A stretch of DNA of 64,000 nucleotides. It comes from Ascoidea rubescens DSM 1968 (lineage: Eukaryota; Ascomycota; Saccharomycetes; Ascoideales; Ascoideaceae). Shown one piece after another: positions 11,997 through 20,890 of this stretch (position 1 is the stretch's first letter; each line of letters starts with the position of its first letter). The notes beneath the pieces are model-generated. The model was given only the letters and a program-made list of their open reading frames with translations, was not told where the DNA came from and searched no databases. The translations under genes were made by a program, and so were the position numbers. The stretch is taken from the NCBI RefSeq assembly GCF_001661345.1, contig NW_017962922.1, forward strand, positions 416,040-480,039, given 5' to 3'.

Positions 11997-13306
11997 ACCT
12001 TAGTTGATAGAGGAAATGAATTGGAAGAAAAAAGTGCGGTGAAACAGCTTGAAACAAAAATAAAAACAAAACAAAACAAAAAAAAGGTTTTAAAACAGGT
12101 TATGTATAAAGACAAGAACGATGATGATGGTGAAAGCAGTTTGTGTTGATTGGGTTTAGTCCAGAAAGAAAAATAAAGTCGTGTATGAAAAGGCAGTTTC
12201 ATTAAGGAGCTTTTCGCCAAAGGAACGGGAGCTTTGATTGCCTAAAGCGGACAGCGATATAATGGTGGGTGAGACGGAGATGAAGAACGAGATAAGATAA
12301 GAGCAAGATTAGGGAGAGATAAGAAAAGGGAGAGAATAGAAAGAAAATAGGGAAGAATGGGAGACGAGAAAGGGAATAAATTTAGTAGATAGCATATGGT
12401 GTATGGCGAATGGTGTATGAGACTAGAGAGAGCTTGTTTAATCGTTACGAGCAAGGAAAAGTGAATAATAGAGATCTAGAGCCGATGACATGTAGTGGTT
12501 GCAGAAAAGAGCAAAGAGTGATTGTATCATTTATTTTTTGTTGTGTTGAATTAGATTTACTTTAAATCGATTGCGATCATCTTTTTTTGTGTGTGATCGA
12601 ACAAAGCAACACAAGTGCATGCATGCTGGGGTTGAAGAGCCTGCGTCAACATGCATTTGGAAGGCTGAGAACAATAGTGGGACAGCACCAGACACAAAGG
12701 TGATTTCCAAACATGTGGAATGAAGTGAGTTTGCTGGGAGGGATGTGAAAGAGCTAATCAGTTTATTTGATTTCAAAGGCGTAAAGAAATAGCCTGTTAC
12801 AAGACTTGGAGCGTAATGCGCCAGGTGTGACGACGATAAGTTGTGGAAGAGGGCGTAGAGAGGACTACGTTGATATAGACAGATGAAATGGATGGAGGGT
12901 GAAGTGGGAGCTAGATTGAAAAGATTAGATAGAGGAACAGGGGAGAAGAGTGGTGATAAGAAGGGTGTGGGTGGAAATAGCGTGGTGTGGGATTTCAGGT
13001 CTGAGGCTGGAGCAGATGCATGTAGCAAAGGGAGCTAAAAGGGAGCTAAAGGGAGGAGGATTAGCTTTTGGATTTGGGTGAAACTTGTGTCAAGCGAAAG
13101 ACGTAGGCGAGCAACACCAGCAATAGCAGAATAGTAGATAAAATAACAGATAAAATAGCAGATAAGGGTGCGAATAGCTTGGTTAGCAATTCCAGGACGT
13201 GTTGCATTGCTTGCTGTGAGCGTAATGGCGAGGGGCAGGGGTGTGGGAGGTGGTGGTTTGGAAGGTAGTGGTTTGGGTGGTGCGCGGAGTTGTCAGCCTG
13301 CAGATT
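11997..13306. other. Intergenic region between the BTB gene and tRNA-Tyr
   Basis: 1.3 kb with no supported gene. About 12265-12390 is strongly purine-rich on the plus strand, that is, CT-rich in the direction of the BTB gene, as expected of a leader or promoter. TGCATGCATGC (12616-12626), CATGCAT (12650-12656) and TGCATG (13017-13022) occur here. Frames at 12242-12454 and 12531-13028 (minus) are low-information products of this purine bias. Confidence 0.5.
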
Positions 13307-13406
13307 CTCCTGGTGGCCAAGCTGGTTAAGGCGCGAGACTGTAATGTTTCACTTTGTGGAAAACAAAGTAATCTTGAGATCGGGTGTTCGACTCACCCCC
13401 AGGAGA
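13307..13406 (+). tRNA. tRNA-Tyr(GTA) with a 26-base intron
   Basis: Acceptor stem CTCCTGG pairs with CCAGGAG (13399-13405), discriminator A at 13406. D arm GCC/GGC, anticodon stem CGAGA/TCTTG with GTA at 13341-13343, T arm GGGTG-TTCGACT-CACCC (13382-13398). The anticodon loop is split one base after the anticodon, the conserved eukaryotic tRNA intron position, by an intron at 13345-13370. The sequence closely follows S. cerevisiae tRNA-Tyr, including the AGATC variable region. A run of seven T at 13410-13416 serves as Pol III terminator. Confidence 0.95.
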
Positions 13407-13409
13407 CTC

Positions 13410-13416
13410 TTTTTTT
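13410..13416 (+). terminator. Pol III T-run terminator of tRNA-Tyr
   Basis: Seven consecutive T, four bases after the discriminator base of tRNA-Tyr. Confidence 0.85.
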
Positions 13417-13654
13417 CTTACAATTTTCTACAATTTTCTGCATTATTTTACGATTGTCTACACTTTTTTTGTCACAAGTCAAGTTTACAAAACTGGAACC
13501 TCCTTTTTCCATGGCTCGGGTTTAAACTTTCGGGAAGCTGATAAATGAATGATTAATGACTACAGCAGCGAAGTTTAGTTTGAATAATAGGATGAGTGTT
13601 GAATGATTTCCAAAGGATATCCAAATGCTGTTGAGTGATTTGAAATGAAATAAA

Positions 13655-13692
13655 ATGATATTGAATGATATTGAATGATATTGAATGATATT
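13655..13692. repeat. Four tandem copies of a 10-bp unit
   Basis: The unit AATGATATTG is repeated four times with at most one change. It lies between tRNA-Tyr and the GTAAACAA array. Function unknown. Confidence 0.8.
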
Positions 13693-13845
13693 AAACTAGA
13701 TACGAACATCAATCACGCTAATGTTTGCCATCTTCCCTCAAGAGCGAGACAGAACTAGGAAGAATACATTTAAATGGCACTGAGTAATAGAATATTAAAC
13801 AAACGGAATAATTTTCTGGGTAATTTTAGCCAAATATATGAACAA

Positions 13846-13897
13846 GTAAACAAACAAGTAAACAAACGAGTAAACAAATAAGTAAACAAGTAAATAA
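13846..13897 (+). repeat. Array of GTAAACAA motifs on a 12-bp period
   Basis: GTAAACAA occurs at 13846, 13858, 13870 and 13882, exactly 12 bp apart, followed directly by GTAAATAA at 13890. GTAAACAA is the core site of yeast forkhead factors (Fkh1/Fkh2), so this could be a forkhead-binding array; equally it could be a plain minisatellite. Confidence 0.7.
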
Positions 13898-14289
13898 ATA
13901 TAGAAAGTCCAGTTTCAAATCGTGGTAAAAATAAAATGAAATTGCCCAAGGGCAAAAAAACGAATACCAAATGTGATGGAGTGATGTTGAACCCACTTGT
14001 AGTTGTAAACATTGCGATATTTCCACTATTTACAACAGTTTGCAAACAGTGCGAATTAACAAAATTACAAAAACATGAAAAAAAACCCACCTATTGAAAA
14101 ATAATATATGTTTAAAGTGAAAAGTCAAAAATAGCTCAGTAATATAACAATACAGACTGTTGCAAAATGCCCTCTCTCTCGTTACTATTCTTGAGACTGG
14201 GTGGTATTGAATTAGGAAAGTTGATTCGTGAGCGTGATGTGCTTTGGTATTTGCCATTTAGCATTTGGGCACTGAAACAAATGAAACCC

Positions 14290-14880
14290 TCATTTTCTAT
14301 TTTGTCGTTTTGGTGTTTCTGGGTCCACCAGTGTGGGCGCTGCGCTGTCGTGTGTGTGTGCGTTAGGCTTGCGGTGGGCTTTTGCACAAGGCAGCTGTTT
14401 GCTTTGCGCGTTCCCGATGCAGACAGTGATTAATAATACCCAAGGCTTGCGATTTGTCAGCGCCCGCAACTTTGGCAGACGATGCAATCCGCAGCAGCAA
14501 GCCAAGGAGCCCAGCATCCAGCACCACACTCCTCCAGTCTAGAAGCTTCCGAAGACCCTGCTGCGCGCGCTGCTTCTGCTGCTCAGCGGGGCGCGGCCGT
14601 TGCCCTCGTTCCCGGCCCCTCCAACCGGGACGGAGCTGCCGTCAACTGCCGAGACCGCCGCTGGGCGCGTTGACACAGGATCCGTCGCCGTGGTGGGTTC
14701 CGGCGCGGTGGGCTGGGCAGGGAGCAGCCGCAAAGGAGAGTCTGGAAGCAAACATGAGTGGATTTGCTTGCCCTTTTGAAACTGCAGAGTGCTGAGTTGT
14801 CTTTTCTTGACGTGGAGCTGTTCAGCAGAGTTATTAATATCTCCAGCTTGGGCTCGCTGTTCGCTCCATGCGCTGTGTAA
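14290..14880. other. GC-rich island in AT-rich DNA
   Basis: About 590 bases much richer in G+C than everything around, densest at 14460-14740 (GCGCGC, GGGGCGCGGCCG, CCCGGCCCC). Frames on both strands exist only because A/T stop codons are scarce; none shows a domain. Similar shorter GC-rich blocks occur near 32500-32850, 45130-45420 and 57180-57280 in non-coding DNA, suggesting a promoter-type property. Confidence 0.5.
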
Positions 14881-15490
14881 CGTCCAGGCCTTTTTACGCT
14901 GAGTGAATTAATTACAATAACTGAAATAATTAAATATAGAATTCTCTTCCACCCTGAAGAATCGATTGATGAGTCGATTCCGCTTTTATTTCTCGCCCTT
15001 TTTTGCTGTTGTCTGATGAAAAAAAAATCATTTCTTCACTAACCTTATAACTTTCAAACTCAACTCAACCTCTTGCGTTTTAAACTTTCTTGGTTTCCCA
15101 TTTAAACTTTTTGCTTATTATTTTTTTTTTCCTTTTCTCTTTGCTTTTTTAAGATTTAATGATCTGAATCATTTCCAAGGTTTTTTTTTGGCTTTTTTGT
15201 TTCTTGACTAATATAATAGTGTTGGGTCTCTTCTTGCCTTTTAATTATTAATTATTAATTACTTTGCAATTTCCATTAATATAAATACTTTGCAATTTCC
15301 CTTTATTTTCAATTCCATTTACCTATTCTCATTCCTACTTCTATTTGTGAACTCACTCTCATAACCATAATCACAATCACAATCACAATCACAATCACAA
15401 TTGCAATCCAATCGTAATCGCAATCGTACTTATAATCCCATCCACTCTTCTCCTACTTTACCTCTCTCCAATTCTATTCTTATACCAAAA

Positions 15491-15703
15491 ATGTCCTACT
15501 CAACTGAACCAGAAAGAGTTAACAGATTCCTAAGAGACACTCAGTCTCAAAACTCAAACATACAAAATGACTACCTCTACTACTACTTGATGAAAAACAA
15601 TAACACCTCAACCACCACCTCCAACAATCCATACGAATCAAACAGATCAAGAGAACCAAGTCCTATTTTGTCAAATACAAGAAAAGCTGCCTTTTATTTT
15701 TAA
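15491..15703 (+). CDS. Small hypothetical protein, 70 residues
   Basis: The ATG at 15491 sits in an excellent yeast context (CCAAAAATG) after a long CT-rich leader. The product starts MSYSTEPERVNRFLRDTQS, has a Tyr-rich middle (NDYLYYYLMKNNN), an Asn/Thr/Ser linker, and ends SPILSNTRKAAFYF. It has no signal peptide or membrane span and I do not recognise a family. Support is the start context, the abrupt change of base composition at the ATG, and the structured ends. The frame is also open upstream to 15401, but there is no earlier ATG. A short regulatory or stress protein under a large promoter is a guess only. Confidence 0.5.
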   Translation: MSYSTEPERVNRFLRDTQSQNSNIQNDYLYYYLMKNNNTSTTTSNNPYESNRSREPSPILSNTRKAAFYF

Positions 15704-16156
15704 TCAATAACAATCTCAGATTAATATTTATTTATTTATTTATTCATTCATTTATTCACCATTTAATTAATTAATTAATGATAATAATAATAATAATTAT
15801 TAATAATAATCATTAATAATAATCAATAATAATCATTAATTAGTAATTGCTAGTTTTCTCTTTTATCGGTCTTAATTGTTGTCATCTCTTTTTCTTTTTT
15901 TACTTTTTACTTGGTTTATATACTATACTATACTATATCCTACTCTTGGTTTACCATTTAATACTACTCCTAATTGAACAATTCAATTTTTTTTATATAT
16001 ACTTGTCTCTTTCATATAATTTTATACAGTTTTACACAATTTTATACAATCATATGAAAATGGAATTTCTGATCTAATTTTATCTCTTATACTATATAAT
16101 CTTGATCCAATAAATTCTCTTGCATTCACTTCAAAGACGTACTCTTACTTACTTAC
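15704..16156. other. Convergent intergenic region between the small gene and RAM1
   Basis: AT-rich with simple repeats: TTTA/TTCA tetramers (about 15725-15760), AAT/ATT-rich blocks (15775-15845) and CTTA tetramers (16145-16162) just before the RAM1 stop. No gene seen. Confidence 0.55.
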
Positions 16157-17638
16157 TTACTTGATCTCAACTCCACAAAAAAACTCATACATTTCTTGCG
16201 CATACCCATTCACTGTACCAAAAACTGGATGTATCTCACTCACTGAGTTTTCCTGAAACCTTTCAACAACATCGCTCGCTTCAATCCCACTAGCCTCATA
16301 GCAATATCCTACTGCTCGAAAATCTCTCCCACTCTCCTCAAACTTCTTGTAATTAAACAGATACACATTCTGACACACTGAAAGCCCACACAATGCATAG
16401 TTCGTATGGTAATAATCCGGATTCGTCAATGGTTTGTCCCTCAACCCTCCATATCGCCTATTCTGACAGCACAACAATATATAATTCTGCAAACAATTCC
16501 GAGACATTATCGTCTTCCACTCAATAGCAATCTCAATAAATGGCGCCAAACTCCCAACCCAATGGCTGTAGCATGAGTCAACCAACTTGTTTGTTCGTCC
16601 CGACAACCCTCCTTCGATATTATACTGTCGAGACACAATCCATCTCACCAAAGCATCCAAATTACAGTACTTGTTCAACATATCCTTGGGATCTCCTAGC
16701 AAACACAACGAAGCAACTGCACAATACGTATATCCTCCATGCGCTTCATTGTCAGGACATCCTCCAAATCCTCCTTCGTATGTTTGGCACGATTGGATCC
16801 ACTTTGCTGTATTTTCAACCAATTTCTTGCTCAATATATTCAACACTGACCCAACTGTCAACGCACAGTAAACTGCTCTCACATCCTTCTCCCCATTCCT
16901 CGACATCACAAACGATCCATCTTTCTGCTTCAACTCATTAAGCATCCAGTCATATATCGACTTTCGTGGTATTCTTTCCCAAACATCATACCTCTTTGTA
17001 AACGACAACGACATAATAGCCGCATATGTCGATGCTATATGCCCAAGCTGCCCAACACCCCCACCAATACCTTGATATTCCTTCTCACTCTTGCTCTCTT
17101 TATTGTAATCGACAATAAACCCAATCTTTAAACAAATCTGTTCGTTCAACTCAGGATTCTTTACTAAATAATCTTGGTCTAATAATAAAAGAGAATTCAC
17201 AATCCAAAACACTATCCACGTCTGCGATGCGTCTAGTTTTGTAAATGCCGGATTCAATGGTTTCAATGCATTTTTCAAAAATTTCAAATGCAACGATTTC
17301 TTTAAATTTCCTATTCCATTCTCACCTTCACTTTCACTTCCACTTCCACTTCCATTTCCACTTTCATAATTATCGCTACTACTATTCAAAAACTCTTTGT
17401 AGATTTTAATAACACTGTTCTCAACCTCCCGTTGATCCGTCAATGTCTTGGTGAACAAATCACTGTCATTATCGATATTGTATGGACTGTCCTTGAAATT
17501 CATCATTGTAAGCAAGTTCTCAAGCTGATAATCTCTGTCCACTAAAACAGTATTAAAAATGGGCTCTTTTTTCCTTTTGCCCAATAGTGACAAAATATAA
17601 CCTATTTGCTGAGTCTTCTCATCATTTATATCCTCCAT
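16157..17638 (-). CDS. RAM1: Protein farnesyltransferase beta subunit
   Basis: Catalytic β subunit of farnesyltransferase (with Ram2), which attaches farnesyl to the Cys of CaaX proteins such as Ras and a-type mating pheromones. It has successive prenyltransferase α-α-toroid repeats, with GQLGHIASTYAAIMSLSF, then YEGGFGGCPDNEAHGGYT, then IEGGLSGRTNKLVDSCYSHW and YGGLRDKP with PDYYHTNYALCGLS. The zinc ligands Asp and Cys of LVDSC and His of YYHT are all present, and the GGFGG and GRTNK diphosphate-binding blocks are intact. I chose the ATG at 17638 (493 residues); six upstream codons lack an ATG. A Gly/Ser/Glu-rich insertion lies in the N-terminal quarter. The FTase-type motifs favour RAM1 over CDC43 or BET2. 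Confidence 0.93.
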   Translation of the reverse strand: MEDINDEKTQQIGYILSLLGKRKKEPIFNTVLVDRDYQLENLLTMMNFKDSPYNIDNDSDLFTKTLTDQREVENSVIKIYKEFLNSSSDNYESGNGSGSGSESEGENGIGNLKKSLHLKFLKNALKPLNPAFTKLDASQTWIVFWIVNSLLLLDQDYLVKNPELNEQICLKIGFIVDYNKESKSEKEYQGIGGGVGQLGHIASTYAAIMSLSFTKRYDVWERIPRKSIYDWMLNELKQKDGSFVMSRNGEKDVRAVYCALTVGSVLNILSKKLVENTAKWIQSCQTYEGGFGGCPDNEAHGGYTYCAVASLCLLGDPKDMLNKYCNLDALVRWIVSRQYNIEGGLSGRTNKLVDSCYSHWVGSLAPFIEIAIEWKTIMSRNCLQNYILLCCQNRRYGGLRDKPLTNPDYYHTNYALCGLSVCQNVYLFNYKKFEESGRDFRAVGYCYEASGIEASDVVERFQENSVSEIHPVFGTVNGYAQEMYEFFCGVEIK

Positions 17639-18014
17639 TCTAGTAAGATTAACCACAAAATTGCTACTAAAACACTTCCCTATTCACAAAATGCCTATAT
17701 TTCCCACACTTGGGCTTTCAAAAAAAAAAAAATTAAGACTCTCCCTTCAATTGACACATCCCAATCTGGAAGGAAATTTACTGCTGATGAGGTAAGCATT
17801 CTACTCCCACAGAAATGAATTTCTTCCCAAAATGGCAGGACGAACCCGGAATTTTTCAACTGCAAATACTGTCAACAATTGAGAAGCTCAAAGCGTTGTC
17901 TTAATAATCAAAAAACAATCTGCTTCCAAAACACCCACTGCTGCACTCAGATTCTAACCAAATTAAACAAAAAAGATTCAATGCAAAGCAGCAAAAATAA
18001 GTTAAAAAACAATA
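17639..18014. promoter_or_regulatory. RAM1 5' region up to tRNA-Glu
   Basis: About 375 bases. No gene beyond chance frames. It should hold the RAM1 promoter; I see no named motif apart from a CT/A-rich composition. Confidence 0.4.
18004..18009 (-). terminator. Pol III T-run terminator of tRNA-Glu
   Basis: Six A on the plus strand, read as six T just past the 3' end of the minus-strand tRNA-Glu. Confidence 0.8.
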
Positions 18015-18086
18015 TTCCGATACCGGGAGTCGAACCCGGGTCTGCACGGTGAAAGCGTGCCATGATAGCCGTTACACTATATCGGA
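18015..18086 (-). tRNA. tRNA-Glu(TTC)
   Basis: On the minus strand, acceptor TCCGATA pairs with TATCGGA, discriminator A. The anticodon loop CTTTCAC carries TTC; the T arm contains GGTTCGACTCC. It has 72 bases, no intron and near-identity to S. cerevisiae tRNA-Glu(UUC). Confidence 0.95.
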
Positions 18087-18245
18087 GCGTTGTTGGATGA
18101 TCACAAGATCCTGCTAACACAACCCACTTGGCTCTAGAGGCTTATCGGCGACCTCACAAAACTAATTACTGAGTGTTAATATCTTATAATCCCCATATAA
18201 TCAACCTACAATCACACTAACCAATACAACATAATCACAGCAGCA

Positions 18246-18947
18246 ATGGGTGTATCCGATTTCATGAACAAAATAGTGCCCGGAAAGTCCAATGAGCCCA
18301 ACTATTCAATTCTAAGAGGCGACGACGCTTCCTCATCGTTACCTCTACCTGTTCCTAATAACTCCAGCTCTGATTCCAACACTTTTTCTCAAAAGTTCAA
18401 AAGGCTAAATCCATTTCAAAATGGTTCAGTAAGACTTCCTGCTGTCACTGACTCCCAAAGATTACGAAGAGAGGAAAGAGAAATCGATAACTCAATAAGC
18501 GATGACCCCGGCTTATTGAATCTCTCTAAATGGGACAGAATGCTAATATTTGCATTATTTTTTGCTGGATCAATTATATGTTTTCTTATATGTTTTTTCT
18601 TGTTTCCTGTCTTGTCATTAAAACCCAGAAAATTTGCTACATTATGGTCTTTGGGTTCAATTTTTTTCGTGGTGAGTTTTATCTTTCTACAAGGTTTTAA
18701 AAATTACTTTACACATTTGTTTTCAAAGGAAAGAATATATTTCACATTATTTTTCTTTTCCAGTATTTTTTTAACACTAGTTTCCAGTTTGTATTTCAAG
18801 AGTATTATATTGTCAATAATTTTCTGTATAGTTCAGTTGATTTCAGTGATTTGGTATACTGTTAGTTATTTTCCAATGGGGAAACAAACACTAAGATTAG
18901 CTTCTAATGTTGCGTATCATCAAGCCGAAAGTTGGATCAATTCTTAA
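18246..18947 (+). CDS. SFT2: Sft2-family Golgi membrane protein
   Basis: Four-span membrane protein of the SFT2 family, acting in endosome-to-Golgi/late Golgi vesicle fusion alongside the syntaxin Sed5/Tlg machinery. 233 residues: a hydrophilic N-terminal ~90 residues, then four closely spaced hydrophobic helices starting at MLIFALFFAGSIICFLIC. The family block FPVLSLKPRKFATLWSLGS links helices 1 and 2, and YFPMGKQTLRLASNVAYH follows helix 4. Size is close to yeast Sft2 (215). ATG 18246 follows AGCAGCA in a good context. It lies 160 bases from tRNA-Glu on the other strand. Confidence 0.9.
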   Translation: MGVSDFMNKIVPGKSNEPNYSILRGDDASSSLPLPVPNNSSSDSNTFSQKFKRLNPFQNGSVRLPAVTDSQRLRREEREIDNSISDDPGLLNLSKWDRMLIFALFFAGSIICFLICFFLFPVLSLKPRKFATLWSLGSIFFVVSFIFLQGFKNYFTHLFSKERIYFTLFFFSSIFLTLVSSLYFKSIILSIIFCIVQLISVIWYTVSYFPMGKQTLRLASNVAYHQAESWINS

Positions 18948-19423
18948 AATTGCATTTAAAAAGTTTATATAATAGTAATTTTAATAAATATTGTGAGTCA
19001 AAAACATAACGATACTACTAATAAGTATATTTAAGCCAAAAAAATACAACAGAGTTGAGAAAAGTATACAATAAAATAAAGTAAAATCAAATAAATTTAA
19101 ATTAAATTGGATTCGAAAAAAATATGAAATTAAGGGATTTTCTAATTATGAGTCAATTAGAGGGCTTAAAATTGAATAAAATGCCATTTAATCATGTTTC
19201 AAAAATAAAAATAACAGTAGAATAAATAAAATAAAATAAAATAAAATAAAATAAAATAAAATAAAATAAAATAAAATAAAATAAAATCAAACAAAAACCA
19301 AAAAGTATCAAGTAAATAAGTAAAAAGTAGGTAAATAAATGAATTTGTATAAGATAAAATAAAAATAAAAAATAGAACGACAAACCATAACTTCATTAAA
19401 TATATATAATATTGTTTAGTATA
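18948..19423. other. Convergent intergenic region between SFT2 and RTG1
   Basis: AT-rich, no gene. It contains an A-rich TAAAA microsatellite (19222-19287) which produces open Phe/Leu/Tyr frames on the minus strand. Confidence 0.6.
19222..19287. repeat. TAAAA pentanucleotide microsatellite
   Basis: About a dozen uninterrupted copies of TAAAA. Confidence 0.9.
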
Positions 19424-20890
19424 TTATACGCCAAAATCAAAACTTGAGAATTCATTTTTAGGATTATAAGATTGATTATTTTTTTGAATATTTTGGTTAT
19501 AGTTATTTTGATTATAGTTTTGATTATAGGTTTGGTTATAGGTTTGGTTGTAATTTTGATTATTATTATTGTTATTGTTATTGTTATTGTTATTGTTATT
19601 ATTATTATTATTATTAAAAGAATTAGAATTGCTCATGGGAAAAGCAGAAGGAGGTGGGGGAGACATTATACTTAGGGGAGATTTGATATTCAAGTTTTGT
19701 TCAGAAGTATCTTCGAATTTAATCATAGGAGAGTTGATTATATTATTTGAGTAATTTGAGTTGATATTCGAAGGTTGTGATGGGAGTATTGGTACAGGGA
19801 TTATATTATTGTTATTATTATTGTTATTGTTATTTTTACTGTTTAATGAGTTTGATTGGTAAGTGTTTTTTTTATTTTGCATTTTTGACAGATCGCTAAT
19901 TGAGTTTGGAGAGTTGGCACTAGTATTGTTGTTATTGGGAGTATTATTACTGTTATTAGGAGAACTGTTATTATTAGACTGATAATTGTTTTGAGATTTT
20001 AAATGAATCATTGATTTTGAAGCCAAGGGACCAACACCAATTTTACCTAAAGCAATTTCAGCAGAGGTATTTTTAAAATAAAGAAGAGAAGGTTTTGAAT
20101 TTTGTTCAATATTTTTAATGTTTTCTAGATTTTTTAAGTTTATAATTAAGTCGTTTTCTAGTTTGTTTTGCTCATCAATTTTGTCTTGTAGATATTTGAT
20201 ATATTCCACGGTTTTGGTTAGAATTTGACCCTTGTTGGGTCTCCCATCTTTCGTTCCACTTGATTTTTCTTTCGAGTCTTCAAAAAAGGTTTTTGGTATT
20301 ATTGTACCCAATTCCTGAATTTTTTCGTTGATGTTATCTCTCCTTTTCCTCTCAATGGTTGGTTGGACGGTGCTTGAAGAAACATTGATGTTGGTGTTGG
20401 GAGTTAGAGAAGGAGAGTTTTTAAAGGAAGATGGAGTTGGTGGATTACTTGACTTGTTTGGTTTGTTTGAAATTGAATTGTAATTTAAAGTTTTGTTGAT
20501 TGATAAGGGAGATTTCCTGATTGTGGTGTTCTTTAATGGTTTGTTGGCGGTGTTAGTGTTATCGGTCAAACTGTTGTTACTGTCATTGCTATTGTTGTTA
20601 CGATTAGCAATGTTGGCATTAACATTGATGTTGCTGTTATTGTTATTACTATTATTGATATTGATGCTATTGTTGTTGCTCACAGGGCTGTCGACACCAG
20701 GATTGTTGGCGTTTTCGGCGTCCAGGGCATCTGGTTCGTTTTGGGTAGAAGAGATAATCTTGTCCAAGTTGGGAAAATCATTGTAATAGTCGCTTGTGGA
20801 CTTGCTGTTGGCGCTGGCTAGCTGGCTGCTCTGCGAAAGAGCAAGTGGATCAGTGTTCAAGCTCTCAGACCAGTTTAAAAAGGACTCCAT
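19424..20890 (-). CDS. RTG1: bHLH retrograde-response factor Rtg1, greatly enlarged
   Basis: Partner of Rtg3 in the mitochondria-to-nucleus retrograde pathway, which switches on CIT2, DLD3 and other anaplerotic genes. The bHLH (residues ~179-245) reads ERKRRDNINEKIQELGTIIP with GTKDGRPNKGQILTKTVEYI, the Rtg1-specific loop and helix 2. The later block NTSAEIALGKIGVGPLA (274-290) is shared with S. cerevisiae Rtg1. At 488 residues it is far longer than the 177 of S. cerevisiae, with an Asn/Ser-rich N-terminal 175 residues and an Asn/Gln/Tyr-rich C-terminal 190 residues (QNYNQTYNQTYNQNYNQ). These tails look prion-like or disordered. Its promoter, shared with MPS3, is full of E-boxes, so autoregulation or Cbf1 control is possible. 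Confidence 0.92.
   Translation of the reverse strand: MESFLNWSESLNTDPLALSQSSQLASANSKSTSDYYNDFPNLDKIISSTQNEPDALDAENANNPGVDSPVSNNNSININNSNNNNSNINVNANIANRNNNSNDSNNSLTDNTNTANKPLKNTTIRKSPLSINKTLNYNSISNKPNKSSNPPTPSSFKNSPSLTPNTNINVSSSTVQPTIERKRRDNINEKIQELGTIIPKTFFEDSKEKSSGTKDGRPNKGQILTKTVEYIKYLQDKIDEQNKLENDLIINLKNLENIKNIEQNSKPSLLYFKNTSAEIALGKIGVGPLASKSMIHLKSQNNYQSNNNSSPNNSNNTPNNNNTSANSPNSISDLSKMQNKKNTYQSNSLNSKNNNNNNNNNNIIPVPILPSQPSNINSNYSNNIINSPMIKFEDTSEQNLNIKSPLSIMSPPPPSAFPMSNSNSFNNNNNNNNNNNNNNNNNNNQNYNQTYNQTYNQNYNQNNYNQNIQKNNQSYNPKNEFSSFDFGV

Larger units (their letters stand above)
13407..15490. other. 2-kb non-coding region upstream of a small gene: tandem repeats, forkhead-like array, GC island, CT-rich leader
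   Basis: No supported coding frame. In order it holds 10-bp repeats (13655-13692), a GTAAACAA array (13846-13897), a GC-rich block (about 14290-14880) in an otherwise AT-rich region, and a pyrimidine-rich tract (about 14980-15370) followed by CAATCA repeats to the next ATG. The arrangement resembles a large regulated promoter with a long leader for the small gene at 15491. Confidence 0.5.

Noticed and set aside
12531-13028. 165-codon open frame on the minus strand
   Set aside because: It lies in purine-biased DNA, has no domain or credible composition, and contains TGCATG motif clusters; it looks like a by-product of base skew.
14290-14795. Several open frames on both strands of the GC island
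   Set aside because: GC-rich DNA has few stop codons; the frames are Ala/Arg/Pro-rich, overlap one another on both strands and show no family.
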